64,000 nucleotides of DNA from Liolophura sinensis (taxonomy: Eukaryota > Mollusca > Polyplacophora > Chitonida > Chitonidae). The stretch lies in contig NC_088296.1 of assembly GCF_032854445.1 (NCBI RefSeq), forward strand, positions 12,314,706 to 12,378,705, in the 5' to 3' direction. Position 1 is the stretch's first letter; the number at the start of each line of letters is the position of its first letter. Of this stretch, positions 37,981-51,400 are shown in pieces. The notes under the pieces are model-generated. The model had not been told where the DNA came from. It was given only the letters and a program-made list of their open reading frames with translations, and did no database searches. The translations under genes and the position numbers were made by a program.

Positions 37981-39265
37981 ATGGAAAAATTAAATTACAG
38001 GCATGCTGAGTTTGGAGGAGTATAAATTTTTATCTGGTTCCTCTTGGAGGCTTGTTACCGGGGACAACCATGCTTTTCTCCCATCATACCTTGTCTTCTT
38101 GTCTCACCTTAAAAAAAAACTTGTTGCCGTGACGTCAGCTCAATGACCTTCCATCAGACCTCTACGAGAATTGCAAGAGTTCTTCAAGTCTAGGAAAGTT
38201 TTTTTGTCTTCAGAATTTTTTTTTATCCCGCCATCAGTTTGCAGTTATTTTCCTGTCAACACTTACAGTGTTAGGAAAGAATTAGCCCGCACACTTTTTG
38301 ATATTGTAGGCACAACTTAATGCTCCGTGTTTTTTTTTTTTTTGGTTTTTTTTTTGTTCTTCCTCCAAGTCTTTTTCATTCAGTTTTTTCTTTAATTTTC
38401 TTTTGCCAGCTGCACAATCGTGGTTGGATCCCAATCTTTCAAATAAAAATCCCCCGCCCCCTGGGCACTTCCCAAAGGAATGGTTTTGTCTCTTCTTGTT
38501 TAGCTTAGCTGTCACTCTTCTCTCAGCTATGTGGCAGCTTATGTAACTGTGTAACAGAACTTGTAAGTCAGACATCTATACTTTTTTGTGATTTTCGTTT
38601 TGCTTTAAATCGATTTGATTGTCCAAGCTACTAGTTTTTTATGCGTTGTTCTGTGCTTTTGGGATAGTTGTGTATGTTGCCTTAAATAGTGGAAAAATAA
38701 AGAGATCAAGCAAAAACTTCAGCATCAAAGTCATGACATGAGAAAATATTTCCAGTACCTTCTTGGTAGCTGCAGTACTTGTGTGTAATTTATTGTACAA
38801 GGGAGGTATATATGTTTTGGCATGTTGTCTTCATGCAAGCTCCATTTTCATCTTCAAGTGAAAAGTTTATTACATACATTCAGTACTTACCAGTAAGCAC
38901 ATAAAAATACCTACTCCATCTGTTATACTACCATCATGGCAGTCACCCTGAACCAGTGCTCGCTCAGATGTGCTGAAACCTCCCAAATGTGAGAGTAAGG
39001 AGAATTTACACATGGTGTCATCAATCTGCCCATTAGCAGAGGGCGTCTAGGGAATTGTCAAATTGAAATTCTCCAGATCTTCACAGGCCTCCAAGCAGGA
39101 GGGAAGTGGAAACTGTCAAAAATTTGCTGATTAAGATGGGAGAGTGAGCTCCAGGGTGTGCAGGAGAGAAGCGTATGGCTGTATGTGTTCTACCTATGAC
39201 CAGCATAATCCATCTTTTCTAATCTTCCTTTCAAAAACTCCATCAGATGTAAGACGTTTGCTTTA
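37981..39265. other. Non-coding, nothing recognised
   Basis: T-runs at 38329-38358; otherwise unremarkable AT-rich sequence. Confidence 0.55.
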
Positions 39266-39269
39266 CATA

Positions 39270-40016
39270 AGCTGTATAAGAAAAAATAAATAATACTTAA
39301 TATGAAGGATGGAGCTGAAAGCTTGTAACCCCATTTAATGAAAGAGTCAAGTTTTAAGTTTTCCGGTTTTCTTTTTGCTTTGCAGTGTATCGGTGAGTTC
39401 CACAATATTAGTCAATTTTGACTGAATTTTTTTTTATTTGTGTTTAATTTAACATTTGTGGTAGATGGAGAGGAAAAGTTTCTCTGATGAGTCTGTTTCA
39501 GAGTTGGTTTCATTTGGTTTGGGAGGCCACACCAATACAGATATACCACAGGTAATATCACAAGCACAAGGTTTAAGGTTCAAATTCCAAGTCTGATCAA
39601 GTTTAGGGTTTTAAAAATTGGTAAGCTGTATACTTCCTTACTGATGAACTGATGGATTACAACCATCAGACCAGACACAAAATATGTGTATTGATCGGGC
39701 ATGTTATTGGGTGAGGTGTCATATTAGGTGTCACTGACATTGCTTACAGTGAGGTGGCATCATACAAGTACCTGTGGTATATCTGTATTGGTGTGGCCTC
39801 CCAAACCAACTGAAACCAACTCTGAAATAGACTCATCAGAGAAACTTTTCATCTCCATCAAACATTAATGTTTAATTAAACACAAATTTAAAAAAAAATC
39901 AGTCAAAATTGACTAATATTATGGAAATTGACTGATACGCTGCAAAGCAAAAAATTAAACCTGAAATTTTAAAACTTGACTCTTTCACTTATTTGCGTTT
40001 GAATATACAGCTTTAG
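39270..40016. repeat. Large inverted repeat (foldback-like)
   Basis: The left arm (about 39270-39554) and right arm (about 39769-40016) are reverse complements with scattered differences. GAGTCAAGTTTTAA pairs with TTTAAAACTTGACTC, GGAGGCCACACCAATACAGA with TCTGTATTGGTGTGGCCTCC, and the inner edges CCACAGGTA with TACCTGTGG. The spacer is about 214 bp (39555-39768) and holds the B-box-like GGTTCAAATTCC at 39577-39588. No coding frame spans it. It is a non-autonomous foldback or MITE-like element, or an inverted duplication. Confidence 0.85.
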
Positions 40017-40059
40017 TATTGGGATAAGCTTTCAAAACAACAGAGTTGATTGTCTGGAA

Positions 40060-40420
40060 CTGCTCTTCGTTCAGTTTGGATTGCCTCCGTACAGCTCGCA
40101 CAACTGGTGATGATTCCGGTCAGAATTAAGTCATGGCCAGTTGTGCATTGCTCAGTCAGCTCTTGGTGAGGTCTGAACAGGTCCCAGGGGTCGTTACCAC
40201 TTGCAGTTGTCGCCGTGCATTACCCTAATTTCATTGGCTGCACTAACAGGCGCAGTGCAGCACTAGACGGGTGCAAACACCAGCGGTTTAAATCACTTTG
40301 GTTCGTGCGTGTCAGCATGTTGCATGTAACGGAATTCAAAACATCCACTCGAACTACTTCAGTTGACATCGATTTCCCATTAATTATTTTACTCAATATT
40401 TGCATTTGGAGAGAAACCGG
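40060..40420. promoter_or_regulatory. Candidate non-coding regulatory island
   Basis: A complex, repeat-free block with CpG sites (TCGCCGTGCATTACCC, CAGGCGCAGTGCAGCACTAG), CATTGGCTG and a TTAATTATTTTA motif near 40380. Overlapping open frames of 61-69 codons on opposite strands are unrecognised. Confidence 0.3.
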
Positions 40421-42866
40421 TTAAATGTATTATCGGTTTTTCAACCGTGACAACATTTGATAGATGATTTTCTGATCTAATGTCGATAAGATGTATTGTC
40501 TGTTTTTACAACAGTTCTCTAATTCGGACAGCCTCTGGAAGATTTGGTGCATTAAATTTTGGAACAAGAGATATGTAATTCGAACCCCATCATTTGAAAA
40601 TGGCCGTCTTTATCATGAAACAAAGTTTGGAGTACATCTCATTCTTTTTAAATCATGATATTGCTTCAGAAATGTTAGGGTAAATTAACATCCCTAAAAA
40701 TTAAAATACATTTATATCCTCTGATAGAGTTTGCACCAATGTAGGTTAGTCAATAAAAATCTGGGTTCCATCTGTGTTGAGCCCTGTCTATTACTGAGTA
40801 TACATGTATGTAAGTGGAGCCATCTTTGTTATGCTTTATTACATCATTCAGCAATGTTTCCTTTCACCTTTTTTTTTTATTACAATTTAATCCTTGGCAA
40901 ATTATGCTGGCTGTCCTGCTGTATAATTATTGTTTGCTACCAACATGTGATATGAATTGACTGAACTGTTCTGTAGAATTGCATCTGCGTTTACGTGCGT
41001 TCCATGGACCTCTGTCTGTATGCTGTTATGCACAGTGTATATGGAGCCTCCTTACCCGAGTGTTTGCCTCAGAAAAAATTATCCATCTGTTTACGTATTC
41101 AGTGACTCGTCAAAATGTATTTTGCAGATGTGTCATTTCATTAATCTGGGTGCATCAGATTTGCCTCATTTAGATTGGAGTGTCTTTGAAGTTGAAAGTT
41201 GTCTTTTATGTGATACTGCCCTTTGCTTGTGAAGCTGAAGAAGTGTAACTTAAAATAACATGGTACTGGGTCTATCACTATGTCATACACATGTTCACTG
41301 TGACGTGTGTGTGATAAATTACATGTTGTTCAGATTTTTCCATCAATACATTGTAGAAGAACAGTGACATTTTAAAATGTCCCTGTAGCCCAAATTTGCA
41401 GTCTTACGTTAGGTAAGAATTGTCGTTGAGAAACCAAAAAAATTAGTATTACTTTTGTTATTTACGTGTTGTTTTGGTTATGTTTTTATTACTTACCTGT
41501 TCATTAAGATGTTGAAATGGTAGCTCAGAGGATTCTTTTAATTGTGTTCTTTGTGCGTTTTAAAATGTTACTGTACAATATTTTTCACTTTTGGAAATCT
41601 GGTCATTTTTTTTTTCATTTGTCCTTTTCTCCTTTTTGCTTTCCTGTTCATTGGAATACTATTCTTCCAAACTCTTTCATTAGTCTTGAACTGATGTCAA
41701 TTGGAACATATCAAATGTTTGATAGAAAAGGTTTTATGAAATATTTTGTTGGTCATAAAAGAATCTGGACATCTGAAAGTTTGTTCAAAATGTACGTCTG
41801 CTTTGATTTTATGAACTGCTTGTGTTTTTTGATCTGCAGGTTGTGTTATCTTTAAAAGGACATATAAGTAAGATACATGATTTCATCCTTGCATACCAGG
41901 ACCAGCAAAAATTTTTCTAAAAAAAAAAAAAAACCAAAAAAAAATTTATTTTTTTTTTAAGTCCTATTTGTTTAAATGTTTCTTTTATGATAATTGTTAC
42001 ATTGTGTGCATCAAGTGTAAACATTTGCAAATTGCAGTAATGCACCAAAGAATCTGCCATCTAATATGAAGTGATGGCTGGGGGGAGAGGAGGGGGGGGG
42101 GCAGGAGAAATGGAGAAGAGAACAAGTGTGAATTATCATTTATAGATAATGTTAATTACCAAATTAAAAGTCAGACAGATTAAATGTTCTGATCAGATAT
42201 GCACAAAGATCAGGTGACATTTGTGATACATGCATTTTGAGGCGTTCATATCAGGTGAAACAATAACTCGAATTTATGAGAGTGTCAGAAGGAGAACTCT
42301 GATTTGAATAACAAAAGATTCCTGTTGTCTTTGTATAACTTGCCCTGTAGGCTGTGACTTTCATAACGAAGGTGAATTAATTAAGTTTGTTAATTACAGG
42401 AGTAGGATAAGATGTAGTTACATGGCTCTTAACACCCTTCAGGTTTTGTGAAGTGTGCTGTAACTTATCATTAGGATCCACGTGTAAAACTGGAGGCTGA
42501 ATCATCGTCTGACGCTTTAAAGAAAAGATAAAAATCCAATTTGTTTGAACTTTTTTTCAAGTGTTTTATGAGGAAAGTGACAAAATGTGGGAATTAATAC
42601 CATTAATGAGGGCAACAACAAAAACAGTCTTAGAAGAAGATAGAAGTGTGTCTGTAGTTTTCCTATACTGATCCTTAATGACCTGTTGCAGTCTAAAAGC
42701 AAACTTGTGTAACACTATAATATATAAAGAACAGCTTGACTTTAGTAGAGCTTTTTAACTTAAGATGTATATTTACCTATCATGGGCTCAGAATCCGGTG
42801 AAGATTTATTTGATTGGCTTTTTACGCCTTACTGTTGGGAATTGATCCTTGTTATGACCCTTGTGA
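40421..42866. other. Non-coding, nothing coding recognised
   Basis: A-runs at 41922-41948 and a G-rich patch at 42079-42105. TTATTTGATTGGCTTTTTAC at 42807-42826 resembles the tail end of the SINE in reverse orientation and may be a tiny fragment. No exon was supported. Confidence 0.5.
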
Positions 42867-42867
42867 T

Positions 42868-43853
42868 GTATTTGTTTCAGGTTCATCATGCACATGTATT
42901 TGTTTCATGGCCATGTGATGTATTTTGTTTCATGCTCATGACCATGTGATGTATTTGTTTCATGGCCATGTGATGTATTTGTTTCATGGCCATGTGGTGT
43001 ATTTGTTTCATGGCCATGTGATGTATTTGTTTCATGGCCATGTGATGTATTTGTTTCATGGCCATGGCCATGTGATGTATTTGTTTTATGGCCATGGCCA
43101 TGTGATGTATTTGTTTCATGGCCATGTGATGTATTTGTTTCATGGCCATGTGATGTATTTGTTTCATGGCCATGGCCATGTGATGTATTTGTTTCATGGT
43201 CATGTGATGTATTTGTTTCATGGCCATGGCCATGTGATGTATTTGTTTTATGGCCGTGGCCATGTGATGTATTTGTTTCATGGCCATGGCCATGTGATGT
43301 ATTTGTTTTATGGCCATGTGATGTATTTGTTTCATGGTCATGTGATGTATTTGTTTCATGGCCATGTGATGTATTTGTTTCATGGTCATGTGATGTATTT
43401 GTTTCATGGCCATGGCCATGTGATGTATTTGTTTCATGGCCATGTGATGTATTTGTTTTATGGCCATGGCCATGTGATGTATTTGTTTCATGGCCATGGC
43501 CATGTGATGTATTTGTTTTATGGCCATGTGATGTATTTGTTTCATGGCCATGTGATGTATTTGTTTCATGGTCATGTGATGTATTTGTTTCATGGCCATG
43601 TGATGTATTTGTTTCATGGTCATGTGATGTATTTGTTTCATGGCCATGGCCATGTGATGTATTTGTTTTATGGCCATGGCCATGTGATGTATTTGTTTCA
43701 TGGCCATGGCCATGTGATGTATTTGTTTTATGGCCATGTGATGTATTTGTTTCATGGCCATGGCCATGTGATGTATTTGTTTCATGGCCATGTGATGTAT
43801 TTGTTTCATGCTCATGGTCATGTGATGTGCATGTATATCCTTCATGCTCATGC
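42868..43853 (+). repeat. 24/30-bp minisatellite with higher-order structure
   Basis: The short unit is CCATGTGATGTATTTGTTTC plus ATGG (24 bp); a long form with an extra CCATGG is 30 bp. About 37 copies. Both lengths are divisible by three, so frames of 314 (+), 321 and 326 (-) codons are open at once and code only for MYLFHGHV, HHMAMKQI or ETNTSHGH repeats. Long and short units and TTCATGG/TTTATGG variants recur in ordered blocks. It ends about 320 bp before the Ig1 exon. Confidence 0.96.
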
Positions 43854-44174
43854 ATACATGTACGTGTAGACATGTTTATATACATGTTTGTAATTAACTA
43901 ATTTGTAGTATTTACCCTGTGTGTACACAACCACTTCACATTGAGTTTTTAGACTTGATGGGCTGATAAGTGGACAAACTGTTTTGGCCAAATAGCTTAT
44001 TGGACTTTACACATATGTCTTCAGGTTACAAAATCTCGTTATTTATTCTTGTGGTATAAAATATCTATGTATTAGGCTTTATCTCTTAAGCAATTAAAAC
44101 ATGTCCTTGTAGATTTCTGTGTAATTTTCTGCTCTCCTCCACTGATGGACATTTTCCCTGTTTGACCTTTGTAG
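43854..44174 (+). other. 3' end of the intron before Ig1
   Basis: AT-rich sequence leading to the acceptor CCTTTGTAG at 44166-44174. Pyrimidine-rich stretches lie at 44129-44172. Nothing else recognised. Confidence 0.6.
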
Positions 44175-44349
44175 CGACCTCAATACCTCAGATCAAGCGG
44201 TTCAGTTTTGTGGAGGAACCGCAGGACGTGATCGTTGTCAAGGATACGGCAGCGTTACTCCACTGTTCAGCACAGTATCCCAACCACTCTCCAGATATCC
44301 AGTGGCTGAAGGATGGAGAGTTTATTAATTTTAAAGGTGAAAATAGAAG
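44175..44349 (+). CDS. NEO1: Exon: Ig1, first half (neogenin/DCC)
   Basis: The acceptor AG is at 44173-44174 and the donor GTAAGC begins at 44350. The exon enters in phase 1 and leaves in phase 2. It encodes the first Ig strands, with the FVEEPQDVIVV start, the first disulfide Cys in LLHCSA and the core Trp in IQWLKDG. The phase-1 entry means the missing upstream exon, expected to hold the signal peptide, ends with one base of a codon. A possible N-glycosylation site, NHS followed by Pro, is likely poor. Confidence 0.93.
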
Positions 44350-47300
44350 GTAAGCGGAACAAGTGACACTTCGCAATGTTGCAGCCGTGCCATCTGCTGT
44401 GAAGAGGATGACAGTATGTCTGAAAATTGCAGTTGAGAAGTACGTTGTGGCCTTGCTATTATTTATCCGGGACGTCCATTTTGGTTGACCGCTGTTATAT
44501 GAATGTCTGTTCTGACACATAGATTCTCTACTTGACTGTGATTCAAGATGTCTTCTGTGACCAGCTAAATTTTACTACATAAACTTGTATATATTTCATA
44601 AACAGAAGAAAATTAAAAGTCAGTATACTACAATGGTTTTAGATGACTTTTATGGCCAGGTGTTATGAAATGCATCAGCGCAGATGAGGTAGTACAACAT
44701 CGTTTGCCTGATTGTTAATCATTTTTCAGTGAGAATGCCAGTACTGATGAGTAGTGTGTTTCTCTTTCCCTTTCAGATATAAATTATCAAATGGGTCGTT
44801 GTACTTTAACACAGTTCATCACTCCAAAGGCCCCGATTCTGATAGGGGGCGCTACCAGTGTGTGGCAAGCGTTGAAGGCCTTGGCAGTATCATCAGTCGA
44901 GTGGCAGTTTTACAGATAGCTCGTAAGTTACGATCTTTCTCAGTATGTTTATCACATTCGGACATTTGCCGGTATCTGTGTGTAAAAGGATGGAACATTT
45001 AGGCATTGAGGTTGTCACCATTGTCCCATTGATAGAACACCACATGGATTCTGTTGTTTGATGTATTTATTTATTTATTTAATTGGTGTTTTACGCCGTA
45101 CTTGAGAATATTTCACTTATACGGCGGTCGGCATTATGGTGGGAGGAAATCGGGCACAGCCTGGCAGAAACCCACAACCATCTGCAGGTTGCTGGCAGAC
45201 CTTCCCACATAAATTCTGTTGTTGGTCTTGCACTTATAACTGATTGTTTATAGATAAACATTAATGATGTCAGTTGAATTTGGTGCATTTTATTGGCTGT
45301 CAGTACTAACAGACCTATAGACACCTGTGTCCATTTCATCTTTGAAGTCAGTGACTCCAGTTTGGGTTAAAATTTCAAAATGCAAGAATGTGTTTATCAT
45401 TTATATCATGCCAAAAAGTTGAGAGTTTGTTGCCATTGGCAACATATACGTGCATTCACTGTGGAACCTGAATGTATTTGATAGGGAAGAAACCAATAAA
45501 TATTTATCCAACACAAAATTGTACGTGTATCCCGTTCATTAAATGTGCTTCTTGAAACCCCAAACCTGCAGTACTTTAGTGAAAGGGTGTTTGCTGTGAT
45601 GGGGCTGTAAAGTTAGATAACCTCAGTGTTATTACCTCCCTTGAATGAAGCCCAAGTTTGTAATAACAGTGTAACAGTTTCTTAAATCCCATGACAATAT
45701 TTCTGTTAAAACTTAAATTATTGTTATATCTGGAGGACAAAAGGTTCTTGAAGGATAAATTTCTATTTACTCTGCCCTAAAATTCACCTTTCTTGTCTCT
45801 TTCCAGATCTTGCCAGAACCTTCGACGTTGTGCCAAAGCCATTCTCTCCACAGTTATATTTAGGTGATGTCGCCATGTTCAAATGTTCCATAGAGGGTGC
45901 ACCAGCACCGACAATAATCTGGTATCGGGACGGCGACAAGTTAGAAGAGCGGTTTAACGTAAAAGGAGATAAAAAGACAATTCAGATTTATCCTGATGGG
46001 GTGCTAGAAATGACTGGTATGGAGTTTGAAGACTTCGGAACCTACCAGTGTGAGGCTTCTAATGTAGATCGTACGCGCAAGAGTTCAACAGTGGAAATTG
46101 TGCAGAACCCAAATATAGGTAGGTTTCTTTCTAGTCAACAGTTGGAATTGTGCCAACCCAATTATCGGTACATTTTTCTGGTCAAAATTTGTAAGAAAAT
46201 TAATGATAGGTAATGCGTGTGATTATAAGCAGTGACATAACACTATTCTGTACACAAAGGTAAATTCTCTGATTTTGAATGTAAATATATCTTTGTTGAT
46301 TTGTTATTTGAAAAGATTCCAGATTGATGAACATGTATTTATTTGTTTATTTATTCTCTTGTTTACAGGATGGACATTCTGAGTGTTATTATAGAATTGT
46401 AGTTTGTAAAGTTTTAAAAAATTTTCAAATACATGTACATGTATATCTTTGTTTTTTGGTATAACATTATCGACCTTTGACCTTGCAGCTGATTACCAAG
46501 GTGTGCCGCCCCGTTTTGTAATGAAGCCAGAAGATACACGGGGAATTAAAGGTGACGATGTTTACCTCTACTGCGGAGCAAACGGAAGAGATAGAAAAGA
46601 CTCGCATCCAAAAATTATCTGGTTAAAAGATGGTGTTACCGTGGATACGTAAGTACCTTTTGAAGTGTAGATTCTGTGTCACAAAATTAGAATCATGAAT
46701 TCTTAGTTCTTAGTTGAATTTGTGGAGTACTTTAGGTTGTGTGTGTAAATTGGATACAAATATATGGGTCTATTCAACTCAAGATGCCACAGCTTCTGTT
46801 AGAACATATGTGGCCTTTCTCAGGTACCTAGCAGGTATGATATTCGTTAGATCATCAAAGGCATTATGAGAAAAGGTGAAAGGCTTTTCAGATCTGCTTA
46901 GCAATAAAAAAATTAATTTTTGACAAAGGCTCCAATTGTTTTGGTAATTAACATTTCATTGTTCAGTGATAGTAATACAGAAGTGTGTGTGAGAAAATCT
47001 CAAGCTGACATGAAAACAAAACATAGAATAAAAACATATCTACTTATTTATTTATTTATTTGATTGGTGTTTTACGCCGTACTCAAGAATATTTGACTTA
47101 TACTATGGCAACCAGCATTATGGTTGGAGGAAATCGGGCACAGCCCGGGGGAAACCCACGCCCATCCGCAGGTTGCTGGCAGACCTTCCCACGTACGACC
47201 ACATGTCTACTGGTTTCCGTGTAAAAAAAAAAAAAATTCTTCATGGCATTTTTGTTTTTGTTGCATAAGGATAAAATGTTAAGACATAATCATTTATGTG

Positions 47301-48366
47301 TTCTTGTTTATGACTTTTTGTAGCACAAAGAATTCTCGTTTTAACTTGGTGGGTCAGGGCACGTTACAGATCGCAAACGTGACGGAAGTGGACGCTGGCA
47401 CATACACGTGTCGCGCCAGTAACCTTGAGGACTCCATAGACGCCGACGCACTCTTGCATATATTAGGTCAGTCAGTCAGTCAGATAGCATCGGAAGATTT
47501 CAGTGGATGGGAAAATGATTTCAGCCTTTTTGAATGTTTATATATGAAAAGTTTTATGAAGAGGCCTTCGAGGATGTGAAAAATTTTACTTATTGTATTT
47601 CACGTGGTGCTTTCAGAAGAACATAACAAAGATGTTAAAATGATACTTTTTAACTTTTTCTGATAAAATTTTTCATCAAACTTTTCAAAGATACAACATA
47701 GGCTCTGTTTTCTCTTACGCAGTCGAACCAAAGATAGTGAAAGAGCCCAAAGATGTGTACGCTCACGTGAACGCGGATGTGACCTTTGACTGTGAAGTGT
47801 ATGGTATCCCTCAGCCAACTGTGAAATGGCTGAAAGACGGCGACCAGATCATTCCCAGCGAATATTTCCAAATAACAGACAAAAAGGGACTGAGGATTCT
47901 GGGCTTGGTTGCCTCTGACGATGGCATCTATCAGTGCTTCGTCGAAAACCAGTTGTCCTCAGTTCAAGCCAGTGCACAGCTTGTGATTTTACAGCAAGGT
48001 ATGCTTACCCCGTGAAAAATTATCCTGAAATCTTCTTACTTTTGCAGGTTAAAGAACATAAAGCCTCAAGAAATAGAGAATATCTTTTTACTGTCACTTC
48101 GAATATGAATCATCTCTGATTTTAATAACTAAATTTCCATCTTGACTTTTTGAACTCTTCCTGTGTTTTTCCCCCCCAATTTCTCTGTTTCTTGAGGTTT
48201 ATTATGTGTGTTGTTAGCCACAGAAACTACATAGAAACAAGCTGTATATTTCTTATAAAGAAATGAATATCTACGACATGAAAACAAAAGTTTTCCCCAT
48301 AGACTTTAGTTAGTGTTGAGAAAAATAGTGCATCCTGCAATTAGCTACAATATATATGTAGTTAGT

Positions 48367-48421
<55 letters not shown>

Positions 48422-51400
48422 GTAGATCATCATAGATCAAAGAATACACGGAAATACAGTTTGAAGTGCATTTCCACATTTTTGTCCCGATCATATAAGT
48501 AGATTCACAGTTCTTGTATTTTAAGACACCCGGGTAGCGACCAATCATAGGCCTTGTATGTATCATCACAATCACCAATCATTTTTCATCATTTGTTCAC
48601 TGTTCACAAGAGTTCATCTGCACTGTTTTGTGTGAATTTTGTTTGTATGAACTAACACTGTTCACGTTTGTGTCAGCACTACTGCACACTGTGTTCAATG
48701 TTCATCTGCACTGTTTCACGTGTGAAACTCACAGTGTATTTCACTTTGGAAATGTCTACCGTGTTCACTTGTTCATTTGCCGCAGAACTATTCACGTCAA
48801 CTCTCGTTCACTGTGTTTGTTCTTATTTGTTCCTTAGCGTTCTCCTTTCATTTCCATCTGTGTTCCACATTTTCATTATCATCCATTCTCTACTTTCATT
48901 ATCATCTATTATCAACTTTCATTATCATCCATTATCTACTTTCACTATCGTCCTTTGAAAATCCTTTCTATAGATTTAAATAACATATAAAGACTACAGC
49001 AGAATCAGACCAGCAACGAAAGTGTGGTAATCGGTAAAATATGTGACCCTGTGAATTTACTTCAGTTAGGGTTTTAATTCCAAATGTTTATGTAAATGTT
49101 TAAATAGGAGCAACTCATTTACATGCTGGCACCATGACATGAGCAGAATTAAGTAAAAAAAAAAAATTGAAGTGATTTTAATGGCAATTTCTGAATGTCC
49201 ATTATTTCAAGCCTATCATCCTCTTCATTCATTCATTCATTTATTCATTCATTCATTCTTACATGTATTTTGTCATCGCCTTCATCATGCAGTGAGACCC
49301 ATTTTTGTCCAGTTCATTATCTGTGATTTATATCCTCCACATAGCCCCAGCTGTAACATACAATGAATTTTAGTGAGTCTTATTTAAATCATAAACCCCA
49401 GTTTAAGACCTCACCTTAAACCATGTTGTTAAAAGTTAAAATAATTGTTCATCAGTAGTTAAATTTTGGTGCCGGTATTTTGCTTTATTTCAAGTTTTGC
49501 ATTTTTGAATTTTACATTAAACCATGTTTTGATAAAACATAATGTAATCGTTGATCAGTGTTTAAAATTTTGGTGCTGGTAATTAACTTGTTTGTCTAAT
49601 GCGGTTTATTTGGAGAGAGAGTCTGGAGTGAGGGTTTAGCACATGAGGAAAACTTGACCGAAACCTCCCCAATTTCATCCCTATTGACCCTTATCCGCTT
49701 GAAGTCTTACACCTTTTTATTGCATGTTGCATATAGATATATATATACATATATATTTTGGAGAATTTACTCAGCACTTTACCATCCTGCCTTCACCTTG
49801 CATGTCATGGCATGGCATTCTGACCTTGACCTGTGTGATATCTTGACCTTGAATGACCTTGAACTGCATGTTAATTTTATCTTGAATGGAATTTGTGCAT
49901 CGTAAATACTGTTCAAAAAATGTGGTGCATGTTCTTTTGACTTTTGAAAATTGCATGATATTTTATTTTGATATTAAATTACACATTTAATGTACATGTA
50001 CATTCCACATGCTCTCAAGAACATCAGACATTTTGCCATGACATCACATTTGTCTTACTCTGTTTTCACTGTAATGACAATCTAACTTCGAATCTTCATT
50101 ATTCAGAGAAATATTACCACCTCACAACTTTTCATTTTCATACGTATAATCCACAAACTAACAAAACAGCAGTTTTTTTTTTTTTTTGTTTGTTTGATTT
50201 TGAAAGAATATTTTAACTTCACAAATTTATTGAAAACAAATCTACTGCATTACAGTGTGCATAGTTGCTCAGTCATCCTGGAGGACCCTTATGGGCTTTA
50301 TCGTCAAGGTTACCTGAAGTTGTTTACCTGAAAAGGTTACCAGAAGTTATTTGTCCTGGTTAAGTCCATTCCAGATTCCATTCTTTTCTGCTTTTTGCAG
50401 GACCCTAATCAAACTTCCAGGATCAGAGTCCTGGCAAGGTGAAGTGGTTTTCATGGAACACTGCTTGGTTTCGGGGCCTCCGTGGCTCAGTCGGTCAGCG
50501 CGCTAGCGCAGCGTAATGACCTAAGAGTCTCTCACCAATGCGGTCGCTGTGAGTTCAAGTCCAGCTCATGCTGGCTTCCTCTCCGGCCGTACGTGGGAAG
50601 GTCTGCCAGCAACCTGCGGATGGTCGTGGGTTTCTCCCGGGCTCTGCCCGGTTTCCTCCCACCATAATGCTGGCCGCCGTTGTATAAGTGAAATATTCTT
50701 GAGTACGGCGTAAAACACCAATCAAATAAACACCAATCAAACTGCTTGGTTTCCTCCGTCCAAAAAGCCTGGTTTCCCTCATCCAAAAAGCCTGGTTTCC
50801 TCTGTCCAAGAAGCCTGGTTTCTTCCCTAACCTTAACAATTGTTGTCATACAGCCACTGAAACCTTTTTGACTGGCTTAAAACCTGAGTCAAATAAACGT
50901 TAGAGAAAAAACACACACTCTTGAAATCGAACTTCAGTTCTACCTGTCTGTATGTTTGCACGAGTGTTACAGAAGCATGTTTTGTATCAGAAAGTCTTAC
51001 AGTAATTTGATCACAACTTTGATCACAATGCTAATTAAGTTTTGAAGAATAATGATCATTTTTGTGATCAAGATGTTGTAGACTTTAGTAGCACTGTAGG
51101 ATATTGTTAGGGTTGTAGAAAGTTATTAGAAATGGTGTTAAAGTTTAATAGTGACGTATTTTTTATAGACCGTCTTCGTGTAGTGCTAGTGAACTATTTA
51201 GTGCTGGTTAAAGACATTGGTATTTTTGTATGTTTTATTTCCAGCTGATGTTATTTGTATAAAAGGTTTAATGGTTTTGAGTTTTGAAAGAAATTGATCC
51301 TGAGTCAAAAAAGGAAAGGAAAACAAATCCTGATGTTTGATTGACAGGAACAGAAATGTATGTTTCCATTGGTGTTTGCATTTCTTCAAAATAACACAAA

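Noticed and set aside
42886-43885. Three overlapping frames of 314-326 codons with His-rich repeats (MYLFHGHV, HHMAMKQI, ETNTSHGH)
   Set aside because: They are the 24/30-bp minisatellite read in three frames; unit lengths are divisible by three and no unique flanking coding sequence, signal or domain exists.
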